Shown here: one piece after another, positions 31,163 through 42,049 of the stretch
Layout of the letters: the number at the start of each line of letters is the position of its first letter
Position numbering within the stretch: position 1 is the first letter of the stretch
Position numbers and translations under genes: made by a program
DNA from: Odiellus spinosus
Taxonomy: Eukaryota > Arthropoda > Arachnida > Opiliones > Phalangiidae
DNA: 64,000 nucleotides
Direction of reading: 5' to 3'
NCBI GenBank assembly: GCA_963920705.1
Contig: OY987225.1
Span: forward strand, 9,093,210-9,157,209
The notes under the pieces: model-generated
The model's input: the letters and a program-made list of their open reading frames with translations, nothing else
The model's database searches: none
What the model was told of the DNA's origin: nothing

Positions 31163-32290
31163 TTGAAACCTACAAAATTGCTCTGTGTGGTACATTGTGT
31201 GTCTGAACCGCAACCATTATTTATCAAACTGACGTCACCTAAGTGCATCGCTAGTATCCTTTCAGTTGGGCCATGCCCTTTAACAACGGCACGCGCCACG
31301 GAAGCCCATGCTGTTCTCAGAAGTCAATTTCCACAAATGGATGCTATAAAACTATTCCGAGGATAGGCCAGAACTCTAGCCATAAAGTTTCGGGGAAAAA
31401 CTCTTCGACTAACCGATGTCATCGTCATAGAAGACAACGAACCTTTCGTGATGCTGAATCGCTCAGCTATCAGTGCAGGTGGTCTGTTTTTTTGTCCATG
31501 CCAGGCTTGTGGTAGAAGGGGCAATCTAGTTTTAGAGGATCCTCATAGGGAAGAAGACCCGTCAGCTGAAAACGACGTTCTTGATATTTCGGTCTCCGAA
31601 CAAGATTTTCCCGGAGATTTTTGTACAAGTCCCTCTAAAAACCAATCTAGAACAACAGAACCCAATTCCTCCATAACACCAACCTCTACAGTACTAGCGA
31701 CTATATCCGCAATCACCAGATCGTTGAATGATGCCCTCCAGAGAATTTCCACGAAAATGGCTAACTGGGAAGCCAGAAGACCAACACCTACTTCAGACAC
31801 CCACCTCTCTCATCAATCATCCGCTATCTCTAAACCACCCCCGCCAGCCCAACAAAGCCTGGTACCCTACATTTCATTGGAAGAATTCCGTAACCTTCCA
31901 AGCTCAAATATTCCATCTTCTGCGTCCGCAACACCTCCGCCCACAGACGCTCTACAACTACCTGAATTCACCAAACCATCACCACAACCATCTCCTCCAA
32001 GATGTAACATCCCAGCCTCCGCGTTATCAGCTCCCCCAGACACCGAAATCATACAAGTTATCATACCCGAATTTACCAGACCATAACCACCCCCATCTCC
32101 ACCACGATAAGCGGCAGCAGCGACCGGCTCCCCCTCAGACGCACTATTACCAACTCCAATAGGTATTACACCCATGTTTGACATTTTCGCGCCCGCGCCA
32201 GATTGGTGGACTGGAATTCGATGTTTCCGTTGCCAGGGACCCCACGCGAAAAGAGACTGTCATCTTCCCCCTAATCCCTCATATTTCTAA
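31163..32290 (+). pseudogene. Extra Gypsy reading frame (env position) ending in a zinc knuckle
   Basis: One continuous reading frame of about 375 codons with three in-frame stops (TAG 31364, TAA 32084, TAA near 32108). It has a C-x-C-x2-C motif (CPCQAC) around 31495, a long Pro/Ser-rich region, and near its end IRCFRCQGPHAKRDC, a C-x2-C-x3-H-x4-C knuckle close to the retroviral CCHC. There is no signal peptide or membrane helix, so it is not an envelope. A splice-acceptor-like CTATTGTTCTAG ends at 31162 and no ATG opens the frame before 31336, which would fit a spliced subgenomic RNA. Confidence 0.6.
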
Positions 32291-32338
32291 GATAAAGAAT
32301 AGAAAAAAACCACTCATACTTCGTTTTTTTTTTTCCTT

Positions 32339-32349
32339 GTGGAAAGGAG
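32339..32349 (+). other. Polypurine tract
   Basis: TGGAAAGGAG lies directly before the right LTR (TGTAATGG, 32350). Confidence 0.8.
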
Positions 32350-32968
32350 TGTAATGGATGGGAACAAATTCATCTTACCTCTTTTTTTTGTTAGGCCTAC
32401 CTCAGACTCTTTTTACTTCCCTTCCATTGCGCTCTTCGAACTTACTATCATTATATAAAACCCCCCTAACTTAATCTCTTTTAACTTAATTATAATCCTA
32501 TCTTTAATTGTAGACAACTTAAATTTAATTGTAGCTCTAATTCATAGTAAACCCTTAAAAAATTTTAACTGTAATTCATTCTAAAACTTAAGCAGACGAC
32601 GGAAATACAGATCATTTTTTGTAACCCTTTTTTGCCATCCGGTTTTTTTTTGTACGCGCATGCGCAAGCTACGTTCGCACGCTAATAAGAACGAAGAGAG
32701 AGTTTGAGTTCGGGGGGAGAGCGGAGAAAGGACTAGAGGAGGCCAGTTAGCCCAAAGTTAATATTTTTTGTAAAATGATAAATCATCAATAAAGTCATTA
32801 GATCACAATACATTCGCCTTCGAATTAATTATTAGACTGAGAATGTCGTTAGTAACTTTGGTGAGTTTTTCTTTTTAGATACTATCTCCCTCTCAGCACG
32901 TTGTTCTAATCTATAACAAAGCCATCGGCATCCCGGCCCGGTATAACATCTCCCACGAATCTGTTATA
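32350..32968 (+). repeat. 3' LTR, intact, 619 bp
   Basis: TGTAATGG...CTGTTATA, matching the two halves of the left LTR. Contains TATATAAAACCCCCC and the AATAAAG signal, and a GCAGACGACG motif near 32591 seen in other elements of this window. Confidence 0.9.
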
Positions 32969-33014
32969 ACTTAATGTGTCATTGTATTTTTGGCAAACAA
33001 ACATTTGAATGGCT

Positions 33015-34564
33015 TTAATTAAAACCGCCGCAGCCACTGATAAACAAGAGCAAATTTTTATCCAATGAGTCAATTGAAAAATGATTTTGGACCTTGTCAA
33101 AAATATCCAGTTGATCTTTTTGTAGCTTGGAAATATGATCAAGCAAGTTTTCCGTAGAAAACTGGAAGTTTCCCACCATGGCAGCCTGAATTTCTCTCAT
33201 GGCATTTTCAACTTGGTTATTGTCTTGACCTTGAAAAGTATTTTCAACATCATCCAAATTTTGGTTGTCAATATCTGTATTATCAGTAGTTTTGGCTATT
33301 TTTTCTTCTATCTTTTTCTGGCCTTCTCTTATTGTGGTTAATTTTTCGTGGTAAGTCATCATAGAATTGATTTCAAGGAGATGGTATTGAAAAGAGTCTT
33401 GAAAATTTTTGTGGGAACCTAACAGTTCACTTTCATTACGAAAAGGAAGAAAAAGCATTGATAGGACACGATAATAATTCTTCTTTTCACTGTCAGATTT
33501 ATCAGGATCGTGTCTAGTATGTTGTATTAGATAAGGTTTTACCCTTTTCTTTAAAAAACCAAGACCATTTTTTAGTTCAATGGCGTTTTCTGGTTTCTCT
33601 TTGCCATAACCCCGATACCAGTATCGTGCAAAGTCATAAAGACTCCATGACTCTAATTCGTCAGGTCGAGATGGATAAATGTCATCGACCATGCTCGGCA
33701 TGTGAATATTAGTACTTTGTGGGTTAGTTTCTTTAAGTTTTTGGAGATCAATTTTCTTTTTTAACATGCGAAGTCGGTTCTCTTTCCTTCCAGTGTTAAC
33801 AAAAAGAACACTGGCACTTTTTTCATACAAATGATGGCCCAACAGACGGTCTGCCACTTCTCTATGAGTAAGCTTTTTAAACCCTAAAGTCCAGAGACGA
33901 CTGCAAGCACTTTTGTCACGTAATTCATTCCATAAATCTATTTGGTCAGATTTTTCTTTTTTGGTCATGTAAGAAGTGATGTATGTAGCAATAGCCATCT
34001 CATTGTCGCTGACGAACTGGATATCCATATTACATGCCATGGCTAAGAGCAAAACTGGATTGTAGTCATTTACGAAAGTTTCAGATTGAGTTCTTGGAAG
34101 AACATAAAGGCGACGACTCGATTTTGAAGTTTTATAGTCACGTATAGTAGAATGAAGTTCATTTAGCTTTGCTTCGCATGAAACAGGCCTTGGAAATTTA
34201 AAGCGGCACCGAGTGGTGAATCCGTTTTTTGCCTTTTGTTTTCTCAGAAAACTATTTGGTCAGATTTTTCTTTTTTGGTCATGTAAGAAGTGATGTATGT
34301 AGCAATAGCCATCTCATTGTCGCTGACGAACTGGATATCCATATTACATGCCATGGCTAAGAGCAAAACTGGATTGTAGTCATTTACGAAAGTTTCAGAT
34401 TGAGTTCTTGGAAGAACATAAAGGCGACGACTCGATTTTGAAGTTTTATAGTCACGTATAGTAGAATGAAGTTCATTTAGCTTTGCTTCGCATGAAACAG
34501 GCCTTGGAAATTTAAAGCGGCACCGAGTGGTGAATCCGTTTTTTGCTTTTGTTTTCTCAGACAA
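33015..34564 (-). pseudogene. Helitron Rep C-terminal part and helicase start
   Basis: Carries the conserved Helitron segments CRFKFPRPVSCE, VNDYNPVLLLAMACNMDIQFV and ATYITSYMTKKEKS, the link to the helicase (LQKDQLDIFDKVQNH), and the helicase opening LLLFISGCGG. There the sequence goes straight to a segment reading LIKAIQMFVCQKYND in another frame, so the Walker A TGKS part is missing. A 314-bp internal tandem duplication (33938-34566) also breaks the frame. Confidence 0.85.
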
Positions 34565-34566
34565 CT
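33938..34566 (-). repeat. Nearly identical 314-bp tandem duplication in the Helitron
   Basis: 33938-34251 and 34252-34566 match almost base for base, including CTATTTGGTCAGATTTTTC and CGGCACCGAGTGGTGAATCC. The second copy differs by a few bases (GCCTTTTG vs GCTTTTG). Near-identity means a recent event or an assembly artefact. Confidence 0.9.
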
Positions 34567-34602
34567 GGAGTTGTGTTTATGTGTCTGATATCGCATGACA
34601 TA

Positions 34603-35172
34603 TTAATATAAAGTGGGGCTTTTTATCGGATCAGGGATACTACAAGTTAAGTGTTTCAAAATAAAAGCAAGTATGTCCTCTTCGGAAGATTTGCCAATTT
34701 TAGGAGCGTCTTTAATCCAAAGAACAAAATGGTATTCAACTCTCCAAAAATAATTTTCGACCTTTCCCTGACAAGGAGTATCTTTGTTCATGATAAGGTT
34801 TCTAAATACAGATTCAAACCTATTGTGATAATGCGAAACCACAGAAACAGGGTCAGAGGCGCATAACTCATTGGGTGTCGTTCCGGTAGGATTAGTATGG
34901 AACTTCCTTATGTGTTCATGTAAATATAACCAATCATATTCAGCGCAGCTGAGAGTTATGAACCAAGTTGGGGCTCCAAACTCCTGCATTATGGTTTTGA
35001 GTTCACCCCGGTGCTTTATGAAATATTCTTGCGTTCCTTTCATATTTGACATAAAGCCAGCCAAATTTGATTCAAGGTCTTTGTCTTTAGCCTCAAACCC
35101 TTGCATGAGATTAAACACAGAAACAGGGGCATTTTTAGTCATGCGAAGCATATAATTGATTGACCCAGACAA
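34603..35172 (-). pseudogene. Helitron Rep domain lacking its HUH motif
   Basis: FGAPTWFITLSCAEYDW is the classic Helitron Rep block. Later KVENYFWRVEYHF runs directly into VLWIKDAP. In intact relatives a segment of about ten residues with the His-hydrophobic-His motif stands between these two blocks, so the catalytic HUH appears to be deleted in frame. The Tyr-containing block lies in the neighbouring segment. Confidence 0.8.
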
Positions 35173-35181
35173 TGTTTTTAT

Positions 35182-35775
35182 TTAACTTTCATAGAAGCAG
35201 TGGAAGAGATATTGCTCATTCAAAGAAAAACTTCTGTCTTTGTTCATAATTTTGGAAGTTGCATAATCAGCATCAGCCAAGGGCCCAAAAGGCCTATCAG
35301 AGTGCTTTCCATAATCACCAGTGGGAAATAAATCTGGGAAACATAAAATATCCAAGTTTTTTTCGAAACTACTAAGAGCCTCTCCTTCAACTCTTTTCAT
35401 CTGAAATGCTTCAAGCAAATCTGAAGGGTTTTTTGAGTTTACAGGATGTACACTGTAGTGGGCGTACAGATTTTCCTTTTCAGCTTCCGAAAGCCTCTGT
35501 AGTATGGATTGTGGCTGTGATCGAACTTCAAAGTTCTCTGGATCGTTTAGATTTCTCCCACAAATGTAATCCATAGTACATTGTTCAATATTGATATCGC
35601 GGTATAGATAATTAATCTCTTCGAGCTTTATTAGAGCTTTCCTTACTTTACTCAAGCTAACTAGATTTTGCCAAACCACTTTATTCTTGGTTGGTTGGCC
35701 ATTTACTAGTATCATGAGTTCATGATACAAAGGTAGGTTTGGTGGAATGATATCAATATTACTTTGTAGAGGCAT
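35182..35775 (-). pseudogene. Helitron N-terminal region
   Basis: Begins MPLQSNIDIIPPNLPLYHEL and contains VNGQPTKNKVVWQNLVSL and FPDLFPTGDYGKHS, all typical of the region before the Rep domain. The segment KAKAFQTVVRLGTK just upstream (about 35850) is in another frame, so a frameshift lies near 35770. Confidence 0.85.
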
Positions 35776-35779
35776 GGGA

Positions 35780-36732
35780 AGATAGAGAATCTTTCCCTTT
35801 ATTGCCAGAATGATTAACAGTTTTCATCTTTGTCCCTAATCTTACCACAGTTTGAAAAGCTTTTGCTTTTTGAATAAGAATTTTTTCAAAAAGGTTTAGG
35901 TTTTTAATTTCATCTGGAACAATAGATGAGCTTTTCTGTAAGCTTGATTACACTCCTTATTTTTTAGAGCATGAGCCTTTTTATGGGCTTGTTGACTTTC
36001 TTTAACTTTAAGAGGATGAGCCTTTTTATAGGCTGCTTGCCACAAAGCTTTTCTTTTTTAACTATACTGTTTTTAGTTTCTTTGGTATTGTCATTGTTAA
36101 CGGTGAAGCTACTTGAAGTATTTGGTTGTATTTGTTGTAAAAGGTTTAACTCGTTTTCAATGTTCATAGAAGGCTGTATCGTTTCAAGGGAAGAAACTTT
36201 GACAAAACATTTTGGTTTGACTTTCGTATTGTTCATGTTTACAAAGAGATCGTGGTATGTTCGTTTATGCTTTGTTACAAAATTACTATAAGGTGCTAAT
36301 TGAAATTCGATAATCTCTGGAATATTTTGAGGGCCAGTTGTACAATCCATAGATTCAATTACAGTATGCATTTCAGTAATTTGAGGGCCAATATGCGTTT
36401 CCACTTCACCAATAGACATTTGGCCAATTTCAAGGGCCGTATTCATTCGGCCAATTTCAAGGGCCGTATTCATTTGACCAATTTCAAGGGCCGTATTCAT
36501 TTGACCAATTTCAAGGGCCGTATTCCTTTGACCAATTTCAAGGCCAGTATTGCTTTGACCAATTTCAAGGCCAGTATTCATTTAACCAATTTCAAGGCCA
36601 GTATTCATTTAACCAATTTCAAGGCCACTATTCATTTGACCAATTTCAAGGCCAGTTGTCGTTTGACCAATTTCTAGGTCAGTATGTGATACATCAGACT
36701 CAATATGGATTTCCGGTCAGGCTTTGCTCGGC
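35780..36732 (-). pseudogene. Linker with 27-bp repeats and Lys/His repeats
   Basis: Between the THAP finger and the Helitron block. About nine copies of a 27-bp unit (36412-36680) encode a repeated M-N-T-A-L-E-I-G-Q. Further on, repeats of the type QAYKKAHPLKVKES (about 36030-35930) are a known feature of Helitron N-termini. Frameshifts near 36040 and stops near 36583 break it. Confidence 0.65.
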
Positions 36733-37048
36733 AAATTTAGAGTAGGAATTGCATCTTTGCGCAAAATATTTAAGCATTTCTGGCCAAGTAAAGCAGCTTT
36801 TCGATAGTGCTGAAAATCATTTTGTGTGAAATGGCTTGAACAAATTTTCGCTTTTTTTTTGGATTTACACCACTGCAACAACAACTATTCGACCAAATGG
36901 TTTGTAGGCTCCTATTTCTAGGGAAACTATGAAAAGAAATATTTCCCAACGCCTTGGATGTAGAATTATTACATCCAAATACAGCACAAGTTGTTCCACC
37001 AGGCCTTTTTAAATGAAAAAGGAACTTTACCTGGTAAAAGTTCTCCAC
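36733..37048 (-). pseudogene. THAP-type zinc finger
   Basis: C2CH layout: TTCAVFGCNNS (C-x4-C), SFHSFPRNRSLQTIW (the conserved Phe-Pro and Trp), CSSHF (Cys...His), and the end LRKDAIPTLNLP. The last part is in another frame because of a one-base change in an A9 run near 36850. THAP fingers bind DNA in P elements and host proteins. Confidence 0.75.
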
Positions 37049-37059
37049 AAAGGTTTGTT

Positions 37060-38750
37060 ATTACAAAGGCTTAACGTGTTGATCAAGGCCCATTAACAGA
37101 ATAGTTATTCAGTATTATCAGGTAATATGCCAATAAAGAATACTCGTCTCTAATTGATAATTATCTCACGCTTAAAACCCTTTTCAAATCGTTATATTAA
37201 TTCAAATAAAAATGAAATTTTTTAAACAATCATAAATTACCTTCATAGAAACCGTCAACACCTCTCTAAGTCTAACGTGAGGATAGAGCTGGGGAACAGG
37301 GGAGTCAGGGACGGAAATGAGGGAATAATGCTAGCCCGGATGAGAGAGAGAAAAATCAGTTTTTAGCGCCATCATGTTAGCTGATTGCTAACTTAAAATA
37401 TAAAAATAACTGGAGGAAAAGGTACTTGAGGGCTCTGGGGTTCCAAGGTTGATGAGGGTTGAAGACTATATAGCGGACTTCTTAAAAACCTTGGGTTGAA
37501 GGTAAATCCCTGAGCTGTTCATGTATTTGTAGTGTATTTGTAGTCTAGTAATCTTGGTTCATGGCTTTGTACCTGTCTCAGCCTATCACAGCGTCATCTT
37601 CGTTCACTAATTTTTTGATTACGATTTTAACGCAATATTAATTAATTTTTAACACTATATTAAATTATGCTTTTTATTTGTTTTAATTGATCACCAAAAA
37701 AGGTTTAAATTTTTTTGTTGCTTCGACATTACGAATCATCATGGCAAAAGAGCGCTACTTAGCGAGTGTTGCCAAGTCGTGGGATAAATGCCATATATTT
37801 CACAAATGGGATAATGTGATTTTCCATCAAATTGAATGGCTTTTGTGGAATTTTCGTATATTTTGAAAATTTTCATAGCTTTGCTAAACATTTACCAGAC
37901 GTCTTTTATACTTTAAAAACATCATAAGAGGGTTTCACCTCCGCCGGTAGAAATAACTCTAACTTTAATGTCTCCATGTTTGACTCCGACCTCTCTTCGG
38001 AAATTCCCTGCATGGTGGCTCCTTCTGACGTGTGCCAGTCTCCCGTATTAACACGGAGTACACCGAAATATATTGCTTTTTTAAACGTAATAATTAGAAA
38101 ATGTGGAAGATATTATCTAAGTTACTTTACCTTTATTAAAAATTAGCATTTGACATAAAAGTTTGAAATTTTCCCCCAAAATAATTTATAACTATATATC
38201 AAACCACATGGTAAATAAAACTTGTAAACAATTAATACCCAACACTTAGATAAACAAAATGATACAATCAGAAGGAACATAAGATCGTTTATGGTTTAAA
38301 AACGCGAAATATTAGCTCTTAAGCGGCCGGTTTTAGGGCAGTCCGCCATCTTCTACTCTCTGCCTCGCCCGCGAATGTTCTCCCGCCTATCCACCCTTTG
38401 ATTTCAGAGCGTTTGAACCGACGGCCTTCTCTATAACCATAACTATCGGACATAATATTACCAGAGCGACGCGATAGCCTTTTCGCTCTGTGATTTCTCT
38501 GACTGGGTTAAATTTGAAGATTTCATTGGCTGAACGAAGTGGTGACGGAGTCCCAACGTTTACGTCACGGTCCATCCCCCTGGGTTAAATTTGAAGATTT
38601 CATTGGCTAAACGAAGTCGTGACGGAGTCCCAACGTTTACGTCACGGTCCATCGCCTATCATCCCTAGTTTTTTCCCGATTTCACGTAGCCTTATTCTGG
38701 ACAAAATTTTCTATGGCAAAGTAGGATCACAAATATAACTCCAAACTCTC
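37060..38750. other. No gene seen
   Basis: AT-rich filler. A solo MITE end (CAGGGACGGAAAT) is at 37306. A 74-bp tandem duplication lies at about 38505-38652 (GGTTAAATTTGAAGATTTCA ... CACGGTCCATC, twice). Confidence 0.45.
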
Positions 38751-38754
38751 GTTT

Positions 38755-39440
38755 GGAGTTAATAAGACCTTAATAGATCTGTTTGTTCTCTCTACAGGGT
38801 TAGATTGCGGATGATAGGGAAAGGTATATCCACACTGGATATTAAATAGAGTGCAAGTCTCCTTCCACATCCTTGAAACGAATTGTAGCCCATTATCTGA
38901 TAAGATTTTCTTAGGTGACCACCACCGTAGGCATTAATCTTTAAGTGTCGCGCTAACAGTACTAGCTGTTATGTCTGGGATTGCTATTAATTCTACAAAC
39001 CGTGTAAAAACACCCAGGTACTTATTGCCCAGGTGACTAGTAGGTAAAGGTCCCATCAGGTCTACACTAACTAAATCCCAAGGGTTATGTACGGTAGTAG
39101 ATGTCATTAGGCCTGGTGTCTTGCGGTTACGACTCTTATATTGCTGACAGGTAAGACAAGTTGCTACATATCTGGCTACGTCTGGTTTAAGGGTAGGCCA
39201 ATAGAATCGAAACTTTACAGCCTCGGTATTTTGTTCTCTACGTATATCGTCTATGGAAAAAGTACCCATTACTAAAGGTGGTGGTGCTGGAAGAACGCTA
39301 TTATTTAGTAATACGGCCCCCAATGTAATAGGTGTAACTGCGTCCCTGGATAGATAATCTGCCACTACATTCTCAACTCCTTTTCTATATTGAATCTTAA
39401 AAGTGAAGGATTGCAAAAACATCACCCATCTAGCTATACG
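38755..39440 (-). mobile_element. Gypsy fragment, related family, antisense
   Basis: Minus-strand end of RNase H through integrase core: QYRKGVENVVADYLSRD, FRFYWPTLKPDVARY, CLTCQQYKSRNRKTPG, VSVDLMGPLP. It is close to the element at 24300-31000 but not a copy of it, with a shorter RNase H-integrase linker. Past about 38934 it is frameshifted into the DNG and NP-V-ER blocks. No LTR is attached. Confidence 0.85.
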
Positions 39441-39475
39441 AGCTGTTGGTTAGCTAGCTGAGCTGAGTTAGTTAG

Positions 39476-40973
39476 CTAAGCTGTTGGTGAGAGTAAGTCA
39501 CCACAGCCTTTTATTATGAAGTTAGGAACTCCATCAATTCCGGAGGATAATTTAGGTTTGAGTTTCTTAATTGTTTCCTTAACTTCCTGTTCTGATATTT
39601 TACACTCAAAGAATTCACGTTGGATTTTATCTTCGGGAGAGAAGGGGAAAAAAAATAGAGTCGTCATTTGCTATATTCGAGAAGAGATCTCTAAATTTAT
39701 TCGCGATTTCCGCGTTACTCTTTAGCAGTTTATCTCCATTTTTAATCACGATTTGTTTCTTTTTTGGTTTGTATTTACTATTTACATATCGCCAAAACGT
39801 TTTTGGATTGTTTTTAACACTATCGCATATTTCATTTGAGTATATCCGTTGGTCACGTAATAAAAGTTTTTTAACCATTGTGCGAGCTAAGTTATATTTC
39901 AAACCATCGTTTGTATTGCTTGTCCTTTTATATTTTTTGTGGTAATAACGTTTATTTTTTAGTGTCTTGATAAGTTCGCGTGAGTACCAGTGTGGGTATT
40001 GGTTTTTAGTTACATTTTTAAATTTATTGGGATTATAACGGGGAATAGAGGTTTCCATTGCTTTTTGGATATTCTTAGTTATATAGTTAACACAAAAGTC
40101 AATATCTCTTGACGAATATATTGGATACCAATTGATATCTTTAATTGCGTGGTATAATTTTAGATAATTTCCCTTATTGAAAATGAATTCGTTTGATATG
40201 CACTCTTCGTATTGAATATTTTGATTTTTGTCGAACTCAATTATAAATACTGGGTGATACTTATCAATAGGCACTAATGATGTGTCATTAGGGTATTCTA
40301 TTGTATAGGTGTCGTTGTTAACGAGACAAAGATCCAGGATGTTGCCGCTACTATTTCTTTTAGAATTTAATTGCTTAATATTATTTAAAAAAGAAAGCTC
40401 AAGTATATATTCTGCTTTGTTTTTTGCATAATAGCCACATTTATTTAGGTTCCCGGTAGTCCAATCGACTCCTGGTAGGTTGAAATCTCCAAGGAGAATT
40501 ATATCCCCTTTGAAGTCAAGTAAATGGTTTTTGATGTTTTCGTTAAATGTTTTGAAATCTAATAGAGAGGAGTCTGGGGGAAAGTAAATACAGCCTAGGA
40601 GTAAGTTATCTTTGCTATTTAGGCGTACTTCTACCCATACTGCTTCGTATTGATATTCCAAGTCCGATCGCCTTACAGTTTTATAAATATCTTTGATAGC
40701 AACTAGGGATCCTCCGCCAAGATTCCGTCTTGTTCGGTCGGTGCGAAAAACATTGTAATTATTTGGGAAATAGTCAGAGCTGCTATGTGTGTGGTTTAAC
40801 CAGGTTTCTGTTAGGCATAAAAAATCAAAATTGGATTCAATGACATTATTTAAAAAAGTTGGAGCCTTGCTGCGCAACCCTCGGGTGTTTTGATAATAAA
40901 TAACTGGTTTATTAGTCATCATTTTTATGCCTTGCCATCTATATCCTCGTCCCTTTAAATTTCTGGCTTTCAT
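39476..40973 (-). pseudogene. LINE ORF2, endonuclease and RT start
   Basis: AP-type endonuclease with its motifs: YYQNTRGLRSK, LCLTETWL (Glu), GGGSLVAI, LLGDFNLPGVDW (Asp, Asn) and DKYHPVFI (His). A frameshift at the A8/T8 run near 39650-39660 precedes KPKLSSGIDGVPNFIIK, the first RT block, and then the element ends. ATG 40973, or the later double ATG near 40920, may be the start. Confidence 0.85.
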
Positions 40974-41922
40974 ATAAAGGACCACGAAAGTCTGTTATTA
41001 GAGAGTCTTCCGGGAAATTATCTGGAGCACATAGTTTCTCAAATTCTTCTTCACTTGCAGTGACATAAAATGAAGAGTATTTCCCTTTAATTCGGGGGTC
41101 TAGTTGTATACATTCCACAGTCTTTATTTCAGATTCAAATTTAATGGAGTCCCTAAGCTGTTCCGCGGTTGTATCGACGGGAAATCTTGAAATAAATAAT
41201 GCTTTTTTCCTTGGTTGCTTAGCCGGTCTAACGATACCTTTTAGTATGCTTGATTTTTTTGTTCCAATTCGAATGATTTTTTTATCCTTATTACCCGACG
41301 TGGGCTCTTTAGAGGAAATTTTATCATGACTTTTGGGTTGAGTTATTAGTCTGGAGAGTTCCCGAGGTCTCCTAAAAATTATGTTGGAACTTCGGTCCAA
41401 GGTTGAGTTGGAATTAGGTAACTCAATATTTCGTGCAAGTATTTCTGCATTTTGTTCCCTTAAGTTCTTAATTTCCTTCTGAAGTTCAGACACCGTCTCA
41501 ACTAGTACAGAGATAAATGACATGACATTGTCGACTATATTATTTTTGGCACGATGCAGACTATCTACCCTAAAAAATTCATTTAAATTGTCCATAAGTT
41601 CACTAATTGTTAATGTTTCTTCCCCGACTACACTTCCTTCAGATTCTGATTCACTAAGGTCATTGTCATTTTTTGGGGTTTCAATAAGGGAACTATCAAT
41701 TCTTTTCATTAAGCAGGGCTTACATTTGTAGTTGCTTTGCTTTCCTTTATAATAGTATTGTAGTTCCTCGGTAGAAGTGCCACCGATGCACTCGCCGTGG
41801 GAGAATCCGTTGCAGATTAAACAGGAGATATTTAATTGTGTTGAGGTTATTTGTTTTTTACATACTTGGCAATTATATTTTGTAGTTTTCTTTTTGTTCA
41901 CTGCGGGTTGTTTCCCCGTCAT
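40939..41922 (-). CDS. LINE ORF1, PHD-like finger and RRM-like domain
   Basis: 327 codons from ATG 41922, intact. Residues about 12-75 form a PHD/C4HC3-like finger (CQVC...CLIC-x4-H-x2-C...CKPC). A Leu/Glu-rich stretch around 115-170 could form a coiled coil. The region from about 240 (KKALFISRFP...) has the beta-alpha pattern of an RNA-binding domain. It acts in the RNA particle of the LINE. It overlaps ORF2 by about 35-47 bases. Confidence 0.8.
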   Translation of the reverse strand: MTGKQPAVNKKKTTKYNCQVCKKQITSTQLNISCLICNGFSHGECIGGTSTEELQYYYKGKQSNYKCKPCLMKRIDSSLIETPKNDNDLSESESEGSVVGEETLTISELMDNLNEFFRVDSLHRAKNNIVDNVMSFISVLVETVSELQKEIKNLREQNAEILARNIELPNSNSTLDRSSNIIFRRPRELSRLITQPKSHDKISSKEPTSGNKDKKIIRIGTKKSSILKGIVRPAKQPRKKALFISRFPVDTTAEQLRDSIKFESEIKTVECIQLDPRIKGKYSSFYVTASEEEFEKLCAPDNFPEDSLITDFRGPLYESQKFKGTRI

Positions 41923-42049
41923 TTTTGCGTCGCCCAACCGGCTTTCGTTATCGGAGGCGGCGTTATCGAGGCGCGATTAGATTACTAGACACAGTTTAAT
42001 TGCGGAGCGAAAAATTTTGCGACCGATACCGACGAAGGCTGGCACTCAA

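Larger units (their letters stand above)
19373..32968 (+). mobile_element. Ty3/Gypsy retrotransposon with nested insertions
   Basis: Direct LTRs (19373-24278 interrupted, and 32350-32968), tRNA-Lys primer-binding site, gag, protease, RT, RNase H, integrase, an extra frame and a polypurine tract, in that order. Internal coding frames are broken by stops and frameshifts. I find no convincing target duplication: the left flank is satellite (…CATACTAT) and the right flank is Helitron (ACTTAATG…). Confidence 0.9.
32969..37048 (-). mobile_element. Helitron, broken, with THAP finger upstream
   Basis: On the minus strand: a THAP-type zinc finger (37048-36733), a 27-bp repeat region, Helitron N-terminal basic repeats, the Rep (Helitron-like) domain, and the start of a Pif1-type helicase that is cut by the Gypsy LTR at 32968. 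Neither the 5'-TC nor the CTRR-hairpin end was found. All parts lie in one orientation. Confidence 0.85.
39476..42040 (-). mobile_element. CR1/Jockey-side LINE, 5' part only
   Basis: ORF1 with a PHD-like finger overlaps ORF2 with an endonuclease. The reverse transcriptase is cut off soon after it starts (39476), where the antisense Gypsy fragment begins after 35 bp of GCTGAGCTGAGTTAGTTAGC-like repeats. LINEs normally lose their 5' end; losing the 3' end means a later deletion or recombination. Confidence 0.85.

Noticed and set aside
31163-32290. The extra Gypsy frame as an envelope gene
   Set aside because: The position suits env, but there is no signal peptide, membrane helix or Cys pattern of envelope proteins; the knuckle points elsewhere.
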